Source of the DNA: Candidatus Accumulibacter propinquus
GTDB lineage: Bacteria > Pseudomonadota > Gammaproteobacteria > Burkholderiales > Rhodocyclaceae
Assembly (NCBI GenBank): GCA_016714935.1
Contig: JADKBU010000003.1
Coordinates: forward strand, 124,001-188,000
Reading direction: 5' to 3'
DNA: 64,000 bases
The notes beneath the pieces are model-generated. The model made no database searches, was not told the origin of the DNA, and saw nothing but the letters and a program-made list of their open reading frames with translations. Each line of letters opens with the position of its first letter. Position 1 is the first letter of the stretch. Position numbers and translations under genes: made by a program. Positions 37,819 to 45,694 of the stretch are shown here, one piece after another.

Positions 37819-38395
37819 CTACTTCTCGGCGTCAGTCGGCCGCTTCCCCGCATCCGATGGAAAGCCGGGAAGCGGCAAGCTGGTGAACAGCGTGCGAGTC
37901 TGCGTTTTCAACTGGTCCTGCATCTGGTGGAGCATCTTCCGGCTCTGCTCCATATAGGTGGCCATCATCGTCTGCATCGCCGGACCCTGGAAGTTCATGA
38001 ACTGCGACCACATGTCGTTCTGCATCATCTGGCTGTTGCTTTCTCCGTAGAGCTGCTGCGACTGTTCCTGCAGCTTCTTGGAAGTCCACGAACGACTTCA
38101 TGTTCGTTTCCAGATACTTGCCAAGCATTCCCTGCATCGCGTGGCCGTAGAAGCGGATCATCTGCGCCAGCAGATCGGTGGTAAACAACGGGACACCTGC
38201 CGCCTCTTCCTCAAGGATGATCTGCAGCAGGATACTGCGGGTAATGTCTTCGCTGGTCTTGGCATCGAGGACATTGAAGTTTTCTCTCGATAGCACCAAA
38301 TCCTTGACATCGCTCAAGGTGATGTAGGCGCTCGTCTTGGTGTCGTAAAGACGACGGTTCGGGTATTTCTTGATCAGGCGCAACTGCTCGGGCAT
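37819..38395 (-). CDS. phaR: PHA synthesis repressor PhaR, one frameshift
   Basis: PhaR binds DNA and polyhydroxyalkanoate granules and represses phasin genes until polymer appears. The N-terminal PHB accumulation regulatory domain is clear (LIKKYPNRRLYDTKTSAYIT, LSDVKDLVLSRENFNVLDAK, TSEDITRSILLQIILEEE), followed by the PHB-binding repeats (LFTTDLLAQMIRFYGHAMQG). A frame change near 38081 (one base fewer in a CC pair) joins this to the Gln/Met-rich tail (QMMQNDMWSQFMNFQGPAMQ, TMMATYMEQSRKMLHQMQDQ). The result is about 192 residues, normal length. It lies downstream of phaB on the same strand, separated by a strong terminator, so it has its own promoter. Confidence 0.88.
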
Positions 38396-38479
38396 GACGA
38401 CCCTTCCTCCATGTACAGATCACTCGGCGAACGCTCTTTCGCGCACTATGATGCAATGCAACACAATTATACGCCAGCC

Positions 38480-38508
38480 AAAAAAAACAGGCTCCTGTTG
38501 GAGCCTGT
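38480..38508 (-). terminator. Rho-independent terminator after phaB
   Basis: On the minus strand a nine-pair stem ACAGGCTCC/GGAGCCTGT with a four-base loop is followed by eight Ts. It starts 29 bases after the phaB stop and separates phaB from phaR. Confidence 0.9.
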
Positions 38509-38537
38509 CCTGACTGCTGTAAAACAAAATCCTGCGT

Positions 38538-39281
38538 CTATTGATAGTAGAGACCACCACAGATGTTCAGCGTCGAACCGGTCATGAAGCCGGCGATGTC
38601 CGAGGCGAGGTAAACGCAGGCGCCACCAATCTCTTCCGGCTTGGCCAGACGCTTCATCGGTACCGTATCGACGATGCTCTGCAGGATTTCCGGCTTGATG
38701 GCCATCACCATCTGGGTCGCCACATAACCGGGGCAAATGGCGTTGACCGTCACGTTCTTGGCGGCAAGTTCAGCAGCCAGAGCCTTGGTGAAACCGATGA
38801 CACCCGCCTTGGCTGCCGAGTAGTTGGTTTGACCGGCCTGACCACGCAGGCCATTGACCGATGAGATGTTGATGATCCGGCCCCAGCCGCGCTCGGCCAT
38901 CTTGGACGAAACCTGCTTGGTCATGTTGAACAGGCTGCCAAGGTTCGTTGAAATCACGGCATTCCATTGCGCCAGTTCCATGCGTGCAAACATCTTGTCA
39001 CGAGTGATTCCCGCACAGTTGACCAGAATGTCAATCGGACCCGCCTTGGCTTCAGCTTCCGCAGCCAGAGCAACGCATGAATCATAGTCGGAGACGTCGC
39101 CGGCCACAGTAATGAAGTCGTTAAAGCCAGCGTCTGCCATGGCCTTGCCCCACTCTTCCGGCTTGTCGAACTGCGGATGGTAGGCAGCAACTACCTTGTG
39201 ACCAGCCTTGGCCAGTTCCTGGCAGATGGCCGTACCGATTCCACCCATAGCACCTGTAACCAAAGCAACACGTTGCGTCAT
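38538..39281 (-). CDS. phaB: Acetoacetyl-CoA reductase (SDR family)
   Basis: NADPH-dependent short-chain dehydrogenase of 247 residues that reduces acetoacetyl-CoA to 3-hydroxybutyryl-CoA for polyhydroxyalkanoate synthesis. The cofactor loop is VTGAMGGIGTAIC, NAG-type motif VNCAGITRD, catalytic Ser in IINISSVNG and the Tyr-x-x-x-Lys motif in TNYSAAKAG. The family-typical EWGKAMADAGF and GGLYYQ C-terminus favour PhaB over the related FabG. The ATG at 39281 follows AGGAAAGAG; a longer in-frame start lacks such a site. A perfect palindrome sits 36 bases upstream and a strong terminator follows. With phaR downstream it forms a PHA gene cluster, but no phaA or phaC is in the window. Confidence 0.9.
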   Translation of the reverse strand: MTQRVALVTGAMGGIGTAICQELAKAGHKVVAAYHPQFDKPEEWGKAMADAGFNDFITVAGDVSDYDSCVALAAEAEAKAGPIDILVNCAGITRDKMFARMELAQWNAVISTNLGSLFNMTKQVSSKMAERGWGRIINISSVNGLRGQAGQTNYSAAKAGVIGFTKALAAELAAKNVTVNAICPGYVATQMVMAIKPEILQSIVDTVPMKRLAKPEEIGGACVYLASDIAGFMTGSTLNICGGLYYQ

Positions 39282-39680
39282 AGCTCTTTCCTTTCCTGTT
39301 GACGATTGAAACAATTGGCGGTGTGACACCGCCAGGATTACAACCTCTGCTTAATACCCGGGGCCTTGATCGTAGTCCGCCTGTATGCACCAGTCGAACG
39401 AAAGCCAGAGTCGTCCGCCCAACCGTTACGCGTACCACATGGCTCGTCGGAATACCTGCCGGTCGCTTCCCGGCGCGCATCCGACCGCACCGCCGCAGCC
39501 ACACTCTCCCACTGCGACTTCCCCGACATCTCCCGACTGCGCCACTTGATAACGTGCCATCCAAAATCGTCATTGATTCTGCATTGCAGCAACCGCGCTG
39601 TCAATGCAAGAATGACCAATTGAGTGACTTGGCTGCGCCCCGGGCCTCCGTGCATCAGTGCGGCGACTTATAATCGCTTC
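39282..39680. other. Intergenic region between phaB and small membrane gene
   Basis: About 400 bases upstream of both divergent genes. Apart from the palindrome at 39317-39333 nothing is recognised. A minus-strand open frame contains FGWHVIKW, a chance-like match to parvulin endings, without other support. Confidence 0.4.
39317..39333. promoter_or_regulatory. Perfect palindrome upstream of phaB
   Basis: GGCGGTGT-G-ACACCGCC is an exact eight-base inverted repeat around one base, 36 bases before the phaB start codon. It has the size and position of a dimeric repressor site overlapping the 5' leader. Which regulator binds it is unknown; no T run follows, so a terminator is unlikely. Confidence 0.5.
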
Positions 39681-39902
39681 ATGCACATCGTCGTGATTGC
39701 CTGGCTGTACGTTACCGTGTTGATGGCGCTTGCCGAGAGCAGCCTCGTCGCCGGGATTTTGACCCTGCTTTTCTACGGGGTGGTGCCGATAGCGCTTTTG
39801 CTTCGGCTCTTCGGTGGTCCCGTGCGGCGGCGCGCAGCCCGCCTATCACAAGATGCCAGTCGAACGACAAGCGGCGCCGATGCCGACAAGCCCGCGCAGT
39901 GA
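39681..39902 (+). CDS. Small two-helix membrane protein
   Basis: A 73-residue protein starting MHIVVIAWLYVTVLMALAES. Two hydrophobic helices (about residues 3-17 and 22-41, the latter VAGILTLLFYGVVPIALLLR) are followed by a positively charged, Ser/Thr-rich tail (RRRAARLSQDASRTTSG). By general pattern it resembles small hypothetical membrane proteins common beside housekeeping genes in beta-proteobacteria. An upstream in-frame ATG lacks a ribosome site, so 39681 is preferred. It converges with pgeF, the two stops being adjacent. No function can be assigned. Confidence 0.65.
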   Translation: MHIVVIAWLYVTVLMALAESSLVAGILTLLFYGVVPIALLLRLFGGPVRRRAARLSQDASRTTSGADADKPAQ

Positions 39903-40727
39903 CTACTCCGCGGACAGCCAGATGAGCGACGCCATTCGTCCGGTCACGCCGTCGCGCCGGTACGAAAAAAAACGCGCCTCCTCAGACGCAGTGCAGTAAC
40001 CCCCTCCGTAAATGGACTCGACACCGAGTCGACCAAGGGATTGTCGTGCGAGCAGGTAGATATCCGCCAACCACCCGCCCACAGGCACGCCTACACCATG
40101 CCCGGACTGCCCGATCAGATCCTCTGCAGGTGTTTCGTTCCGGCGCGGCAAACGCCTGAATGCCCCTGCCGCCTCCGCGTCGGCCTCGACAAAAGCGCTG
40201 CGCACCTCGGCACCAACCTCGAAAGCCTGCGGACCAATGGCGGGACCCAGATAGGCAAGCAGGCGCGTACCGGGCAAGCCCATGGCCGCCACGGTTCGCT
40301 CCAGGATGCCGGCCTGCAGGCCGCGCCAACCGGCGTGCGCGGCTGCCACAACGGTGCCGGAGCGGTCACAGAGCAACACCGGCAGGCAGTCTGCCGTCAT
40401 CACCCCGCAGACGATACCAGCCTGGTGCGTAAATGCAGCGTCGGCGGTCGGAATCTGCGTCGAGGCTGCAGAAATGGCAGCGTCAACGACCGCTGTGCCG
40501 TGCACCTGGTTGAGCCAGAACGGCGGCGCCGGCAGCCGACAGTTCAGCCGCCGTCGGTTTGCTGCCACCGCCAGGGGATCATCACCGACGTGATCGCCGA
40601 GATTGAGGCTGGCGTACGGGTTAACGCTCACGCCGCCCAGGCGAGTCGTGATCAGACTGCACACTCGCGCCGGTGCTGGCCAGTCGGGGATGATCCAGTC
40701 CTCGTTGATCAAGGCATCAGGTTGCAT
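39903..40727 (-). CDS. pgeF: Peptidoglycan editing factor / purine nucleoside phosphorylase (YfiH family)
   Basis: A 274-residue multi-copper polyphenol oxidoreductase (laccase)-domain protein. The family zinc site is visible: NQVHGTAVVDA (His), TADCLPVLLCD (Cys) and AAHAGWRGLQAGI (His). The N-terminus VCSLITTRLGGVSVNPYASL NLGDHVGDD and the C-terminal GGGYCTASEEARFFSYRRDG are typical. E. coli YfiH prevents misincorporation of Ser in peptidoglycan, and related proteins cleave purine nucleosides. It lies 49 bases downstream of rluD on the same strand, the common rluD-pgeF order, so both are probably co-transcribed. Confidence 0.9.
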   Translation of the reverse strand: MQPDALINEDWIIPDWPAPARVCSLITTRLGGVSVNPYASLNLGDHVGDDPLAVAANRRRLNCRLPAPPFWLNQVHGTAVVDAAISAASTQIPTADAAFTHQAGIVCGVMTADCLPVLLCDRSGTVVAAAHAGWRGLQAGILERTVAAMGLPGTRLLAYLGPAIGPQAFEVGAEVRSAFVEADAEAAGAFRRLPRRNETPAEDLIGQSGHGVGVPVGGWLADIYLLARQSLGRLGVESIYGGGYCTASEEARFFSYRRDGVTGRMASLIWLSAE

Positions 40728-40776
40728 GGAATCGGCTCAACGGTCAATCACGCAAGGCCCTCAGTCACGCAAGGTC

Positions 40777-41916
40777 CTATTGCTCATCCGGATCCTCGTC
40801 ATCGGAATCGTCACCGGCGACGTAGATTACCTCCGGACCCTCGCCCTGATCCTCGTCCCAGTCATCTTCATCGTCACCATTCTGGACATCTTCGAGCTCC
40901 GCTTCGTCACTGAGGGCCTCCAGTGTCTCTAGCCGCAGCATCTCGATCAGCGTGGCCATGTCCTCCGGCAAGCAGGATTTCCATAACATCGCTCTACCCG
41001 TCAGCGGGTGCACCAACTCCAGACGACACGCGTGCAGCGCCTGGCGAGCAAAGTGCGGTCCGCGCGGAACGCGGCTGACACCGCCGCCATACGCCGGGTC
41101 ACCCACCAGCGGATGCCCGGCGGATGTCAGGTGCACGCGTATCTGGTGCGTCCGCCCCGTCTCCAGCGCGCATTCGATCAAGGTGCAGGCGAGAAACCGC
41201 TCCACGACTCGATAGTGGGTACGCGCCGGCTTGCCCGTTCTCACCACGGCCATTCTGGTCCGCAATGTCGGATGCCGGCCGATGGGCGCATCCACCGTAC
41301 CGGAACGCTCGACAAGCCCCCTCGCCAGCGCCTGGTAATAGCGTTTGACGGTGTGCGCCTGCAATTGCCGCACCAGGTGGGTCTGCGCCTCCAGCGTCTT
41401 GGCGACGACCATCAGGCCACTGGTATCCTTGTCCAGGCGATGGACAATACCGGCCCGCGGCACCTTGTCGAGTTGAGGGGCATGGTACAGCAGTGCATTG
41501 AGCAGAGTGCCACTCCAGTTCCCACTGCCTGGATGTACTACCAGTCCGGCCGGCTTGTCGATGACGATCAAGGTCTCGTCCTCGTACGTCACCGGCACAG
41601 GGATGTCCTCGGGCATCGATGATTCTGTGCGTTCGTCAGGCGCTTCGGCCAGTTCGATGCGTTCGTCGCCCCACAGCTTCTGCCTTGGCTCCAGGATCGG
41701 TATACCGTTTACGACAACCCTGCCCTCGCGTATCCAGACCTGCAGACGGCTCCGCGAATGGCGCGACAGCAGCCGCGCAAGAATCTGGTCCAGGCGTTGA
41801 CCGCCGCAGTCTCTGGGCACGCTCAGGGTGATTCGGGGGTTTGAGCTATAATCGCCGTGCCCGATGTCCTGGATAGCGGCGTCGGCTACAGACTTCCTAT
41901 TCTTTGGGTTTTCCAT
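40777..41916 (-). CDS. rluD: 23S rRNA pseudouridine synthase RluD
   Basis: RluA-family pseudouridine synthase, about 379 residues, modifying helix 69 of 23S rRNA. An S4 RNA-binding domain (GGQRLDQILARLLSRHSRSR) precedes the catalytic domain with HRLDKDTSGLMVVAKT, whose Asp is catalytic, and the substrate segment LETGRTHQIRVHLTSAGHPL. The C-terminal 45 residues are strongly acidic (DDEDDWDEDQGEG and DDSDDEDPDEQ), unlike the enterobacterial enzyme. Two ATGs (41919, 41916) overlap the divergent bamD start codon; an open frame continues further upstream inside bamD but has no support. The gene is followed by pgeF. Confidence 0.85.
   Translation of the reverse strand: MENPKNRKSVADAAIQDIGHGDYSSNPRITLSVPRDCGGQRLDQILARLLSRHSRSRLQVWIREGRVVVNGIPILEPRQKLWGDERIELAEAPDERTESSMPEDIPVPVTYEDETLIVIDKPAGLVVHPGSGNWSGTLLNALLYHAPQLDKVPRAGIVHRLDKDTSGLMVVAKTLEAQTHLVRQLQAHTVKRYYQALARGLVERSGTVDAPIGRHPTLRTRMAVVRTGKPARTHYRVVERFLACTLIECALETGRTHQIRVHLTSAGHPLVGDPAYGGGVSRVPRGPHFARQALHACRLELVHPLTGRAMLWKSCLPEDMATLIEMLRLETLEALSDEAELEDVQNGDDEDDWDEDQGEGPEVIYVAGDDSDDEDPDEQ
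41847..41852 (+). promoter_or_regulatory. Possible -10 box for bamD
   Basis: A consensus TATAAT occurs 66 bases before the bamD start. The matching -35 region is weak (CAGGGT at 17-base spacing). It lies within the 5' coding part of the divergent rluD gene. Confidence 0.4.
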
Positions 41917-41917
41917 C

Positions 41918-42712
41918 ATGCGTAGTGTAGCGGTTATCGTCACTCTTTTTGTCGCCTCTCTGATCGTTGGCTGTGGGCTACTCCCGGAAGACAAGGATGA
42001 GACGTCTGGCTGGTCGGCAAACAAACTGTATGCGGAAGCCAAGGATGCGCTGAACGAAAGCTCTTACGCCAAGGCCATCAAGTATTTTGAGAAGCTGGAA
42101 TCCCGCTATCCCTACGGGCGCTACGCACAGCAAGCACAGATCGACATCGCCTACGCTTACTGGAAGGACCAGGAGCCGGCGTCGGCGATTGCCGCCTGCG
42201 ACCGTTTCATCAAGCTGCATCCCAATCACCCGAACGTCGACTACGTGTACTACCTGCGCGGGCTCATCAATTTCAACGAAAACCTGGGCATCATGGGTGC
42301 CATCAGCAACCAGGACATGACCGAACGCGATCCGAAAGGTGCCCGCGAGTCGTTTGATGCCTTCCGGGAACTGGTGACACGCTTTCCGGAGAGCAAGTAC
42401 ACACCCGATGCGATCCTGCGGATGAAGTATCTGGTCAATGCCCTGGCCTCACTGGAACTGCATGTCGCCAGATATTACATGAAACGCGGTGCTTATCTGG
42501 CTGCAGCCAACCGTGCCCAGTACACAGTCACCAACTACCCAGGGGCACCGGCCACCGAAGAGGCGCTCTTCATCATGGTCAAGGCCTATGATGCGCTCGC
42601 ACTGAACGATCTGCGCGATGACGCCGAACGCGTCATGCGGAAGAACTTTCCCAACAGCGAATACTACGTGCGCGGACTGGAGCGCAAGGAACCGTGGTGG
42701 AAACTCTGGTAG
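41918..42712 (+). CDS. bamD: Outer-membrane assembly lipoprotein BamD
   Basis: Essential lipoprotein of the BAM complex that inserts beta-barrel proteins in the outer membrane; 264 residues. The signal peptide MRSVAVIVTLFVASLIVGC gives lipidated Cys19. Five TPR-like repeats follow (LYAEAKDALNESSYAKAIKY, FEKLESRYPYGRYAQQAQID, HPNVDYVYYLRGLINF, FRELVTRFPESKYTPDAILR, VTNYPGAPATEEALFIMVKA), ending LERKEPWWKLW. An ATG 18 codons earlier gives a less plausible signal. The gene diverges from rluD with start codons that touch, the arrangement known from many beta- and gamma-proteobacteria. Confidence 0.92.
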   Translation: MRSVAVIVTLFVASLIVGCGLLPEDKDETSGWSANKLYAEAKDALNESSYAKAIKYFEKLESRYPYGRYAQQAQIDIAYAYWKDQEPASAIAACDRFIKLHPNHPNVDYVYYLRGLINFNENLGIMGAISNQDMTERDPKGARESFDAFRELVTRFPESKYTPDAILRMKYLVNALASLELHVARYYMKRGAYLAAANRAQYTVTNYPGAPATEEALFIMVKAYDALALNDLRDDAERVMRKNFPNSEYYVRGLERKEPWWKLW

Positions 42713-42748
42713 GCCGCCAGACCTGATGCCTGATCGCAAACGGCTGAA

Positions 42749-45163
42749 TCATATGGACTGCTTGATGGCCAGGAGCGCCTGGTTGCGCAAGGTCCTCAGC
42801 AAGGACAATTCCTTCTCGGAAATGACGATCTCGCCCGCCTGTGCGCGATCGGCGTAGATCATGGCCAGCCCGCTTCCCTTGACGCAGAGCGGGAAGACCA
42901 GGAATGTTTCGGCAGCCACCGCCTTGCGAAACCACCCGGGGATGCGCGCCGCGATCTTCGGGTCGTTGGTGTCGCTGATCAGGATGTCGACGCCATTGGC
43001 GAGCGCCGCATGAAAGATATCCGGCGTAAAAACCAGTGAAAACCTGAAACTCTTGGCGATCTCCAGTGCATCGGGCCCAAACCCGAAACGACCCTGCATC
43101 GCATTGCTGCGACCGTCACGGATGCACAGGATTACACGCTTGAAGCCCTTCGCCCGGTAGATTGTCTCGAGAATGATCCGCAGCACGTCATTGAGTTTGA
43201 AGTCACTGACCAGCGCGTTACTGACGTCCTGAATCCCTGCCAGAAGAATGGCTTCGCTCACCACCGCCGCGATATCTTCCACGGCGAGGTTGGCCTCACC
43301 GGCAATGTCATCGCTCGCCACCTCGGCCGCCAGGACGTCCGATAGCACGGTGCCCGCCAACCCGTCCTCAGCATCAGGTGACGCCTGCGTGCTTGGCAGG
43401 TTGGCCGAAGTCCCTGTCCAGGCCTTGATCTGCCTGCCGAGCCGCGTCTGCTGCAGATTGAGGTGGATGATGCCGGCAAATTGTCCCACCTGTTCAAACG
43501 ACCTCTCCAGCGTATCGCGCAGATCCTGCTCGTCGAGCGCGACAACCTCCCCGAACCGCGTTGCAAGCTTGCGTAGCTCCTTCTGCTGATGATCGGCCGG
43601 GACATCTGCGATGACCGTGCAGATCTCGTTCGACATCGCCGCCAGAATGCGCAGGCGATCCTCAGTATTCGCGGGACGGCGAATGCTGCCTGCCGGCAAC
43701 TTGCGCATGCTGTTGACCAGCAGCTTCGGAAAGCCCCACGCCTGGGCTATACCGACACCGAGTTCCTCGAACGAGATGCCCAGTACCTGCAGTGCCGCAG
43801 CCTCTTCGGACGAGCTCTTCTGCAGCAGCAGGCGCCGGATTTCGGCGCTCTCTTCAGGAAAGTAGTACTGGCTCAACAGGCGGCCAAGGTTGTGGAACAT
43901 GGAGCAGATGAACACCTGCTCGATATCCGCGCGTGCAGAAACCTTGCCGGCGATGTCCTTGGCCAGGACCCCGGCCAGATTGGCGCGCAGGAATTCATCC
44001 TTGAGCTGACTGGCATTCTCCTTGTTCTGCAGATGGTCGAAGAGCATCACCGTGATCGCAATGCTTCGCACGGCGTCGAGGCCCAGTACAACCACTGCGC
44101 GCGAGACGGTACTGATGTTCCCCCCACCAGCTTGCTGGTAATAGGCGGAGTTGACCATCCGCAGGATCTTGTTGGTCAACGAGAAATCCTTGAGGATCGT
44201 GTTCGAAACCTCGGAAATACTCTGATTCTCAGACGTCGTGATCCTGTTGATCGCCCCGACCGCCTCCGACAAAGCCGGAAAATCACTCTTGTGGCGCATT
44301 CGCCGCAGCAGGAAGTCGATCGTGCTTTGCCTGGGATCCGTTGACGGCGCCAGGTTCTCGGGTACCAAGTAGTCGTCCAGGGCCTCGCGCATCTGCACGG
44401 CCGACTCGTAGCGGTTCTCCGGATCGCGCTCCAGCGCCCGGTACACGAGGTTTGCGAGCCGCTCCTCAAGCAGGTTGCGGGCATCTCGCGACAGGCGGAT
44501 ATCTTCGCTGGCAATCCGCTTCATCACCTCCGCGCTGTCGGTCCCAGGAACCGCCCGCTGCCCGGTGAGCAATTCGTAAAGCACCAGTCCCGCTGAAAAG
44601 ATGTCCGATCTCTTGCTGCTGCTTCGCCGCAGGATGTACTCTGGAGCCATGTACGCGGGTGTGCCGATCAGTTGCCCGCGGTCGTCGGTCAAACCTTCGG
44701 TACGCGCCGCAATGCCGAAATCCATTACTCTCGGCACGCCATCGTCGTCAATCAGGATGTTGCTGGGCTTGAGATCCCGGTGAATGATCCCTGCCGCGTG
44801 CGCATGCGCAATGGCATCCAGGATCGGCTGCATGATCGCGATCGCTTTGGCAGGCGTCAACCCACCACTGACCTTCAGGAATTCGGCAAGATTCTTGCCC
44901 GGCACATACTGAAAGACGAGATAGAGATCACCTTGCGTCTCGGCCGCCTCGAAGATCGGAACGATGTTCGGGTGGCGCAACTGGCTGACCATCCTTGCCT
45001 CGTCGAGCAGTTGGCGGTTCTGCTGCGGATCGGCGTGCGCGAAGTGCAGCGTCTTGATCGCCACTTGCCGCTGCAGATGCGGGTCACGCGCGAGATAGAC
45101 GATGCTTTGGGCACCCCGACCCAACTCACGAATGATCTCGAAACGTCCAATAGTCTTGCTCAC
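42749..45163 (-). CDS. Ser/Thr protein kinase fused to HDOD and GAF domains
   Basis: An 804-residue signalling protein. The kinase domain (about 6-265) has glycine loop GRGAQS (15-20), Lys37, HRDLKPSN (128-135) and DFG (148-150), so it should be active. An HDOD domain (about 280-490) follows, with FPALSEAVGAINRITTSEN, NKILRMVNSAYYQQAGGG and VVLGLDAVRSIAITVMLFDH; HDOD domains resemble HD hydrolases that have lost metal ligands. The C-terminal part (about 640-800) is GAF-like (LNDVLRIILETIYRAKGFKR, GLAMIYADRA). It lacks membrane helices. It lies convergent with bamD and downstream of the DUF3293-rmuC pair. The input sensed by the GAF and the kinase target are unknown. Confidence 0.88.
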   Translation of the reverse strand: MSKTIGRFEIIRELGRGAQSIVYLARDPHLQRQVAIKTLHFAHADPQQNRQLLDEARMVSQLRHPNIVPIFEAAETQGDLYLVFQYVPGKNLAEFLKVSGGLTPAKAIAIMQPILDAIAHAHAAGIIHRDLKPSNILIDDDGVPRVMDFGIAARTEGLTDDRGQLIGTPAYMAPEYILRRSSSKRSDIFSAGLVLYELLTGQRAVPGTDSAEVMKRIASEDIRLSRDARNLLEERLANLVYRALERDPENRYESAVQMREALDDYLVPENLAPSTDPRQSTIDFLLRRMRHKSDFPALSEAVGAINRITTSENQSISEVSNTILKDFSLTNKILRMVNSAYYQQAGGGNISTVSRAVVVLGLDAVRSIAITVMLFDHLQNKENASQLKDEFLRANLAGVLAKDIAGKVSARADIEQVFICSMFHNLGRLLSQYYFPEESAEIRRLLLQKSSSEEAAALQVLGISFEELGVGIAQAWGFPKLLVNSMRKLPAGSIRRPANTEDRLRILAAMSNEICTVIADVPADHQQKELRKLATRFGEVVALDEQDLRDTLERSFEQVGQFAGIIHLNLQQTRLGRQIKAWTGTSANLPSTQASPDAEDGLAGTVLSDVLAAEVASDDIAGEANLAVEDIAAVVSEAILLAGIQDVSNALVSDFKLNDVLRIILETIYRAKGFKRVILCIRDGRSNAMQGRFGFGPDALEIAKSFRFSLVFTPDIFHAALANGVDILISDTNDPKIAARIPGWFRKAVAAETFLVFPLCVKGSGLAMIYADRAQAGEIVISEKELSLLRTLRNQALLAIKQSI

Positions 45164-45250
45164 AGTATCCGATCGTCCTCACAGAAGACTGGCATTCCAT
45201 ACGTGTCTGCTCGCCACCGGAAGTGGCACGACTGGCAGGCACCGGAATCG

Positions 45251-45694
45251 TCAAATCCAGAGCAGTCTTGGCGCCGTGCCCGTTCGCCCACAAACGACGG
45301 CAAGTTGATCGAACTCGCGTCCCAGGATACGCAACTGCCCTTCATCGACGTGCAGCAGTAAACAACTCGGTTCGGCAGGCCAAAGGTCATCGTCAGCCAG
45401 GTTGCAACCTCTAAGGAAACGCCAGCCGGCGGCGGCGATACGGTCGTGCAGGCGCTGCTGCCGAAGCTGGTTCTCTTCGGTCGAAAGGAGAACCCCGGGG
45501 TTGTACGCGGTCACAATCCCCCAGTGGATTGCCCTTCCAGTGCTGCCCAGGCTCTGTCCCAAGGTCACCTCGCGATACAGAAAGGCGTCAAAAGCGGCAT
45601 CGGCAACGCCAATCCGGAGAGCAAAGATCCCTTTCGACGTCACTACCCGATAGCTTGTCGCCCGAAACGCGGCGTCGAGCGCTGCGCGATTCAT
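45251..45694 (-). CDS. DUF3293 family protein
   Basis: A 147-residue cytoplasmic protein. The pattern IHWGIVTAYNPGVLLSTEEN, then LHDRIAAAGWRFLRGCNLAD and the end RILGREFDQLAVVCGRTGTAPRLLW are those of DUF3293, a small family of unknown function. No signal peptide or catalytic motif stands out. The start codon overlaps the stop of rmuC as ATGA, so it is translationally coupled to that gene. Function unknown. Confidence 0.8.
   Translation of the reverse strand: MNRAALDAAFRATSYRVVTSKGIFALRIGVADAAFDAFLYREVTLGQSLGSTGRAIHWGIVTAYNPGVLLSTEENQLRQQRLHDRIAAAGWRFLRGCNLADDDLWPAEPSCLLLHVDEGQLRILGREFDQLAVVCGRTGTAPRLLWI

Noticed and set aside
39338..39655. Minus-strand frame containing FGWHVIKW, resembling the end of parvulin-type isomerases
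   Set aside because: Only eight residues match, and the rest of the frame has no isomerase features or start site.
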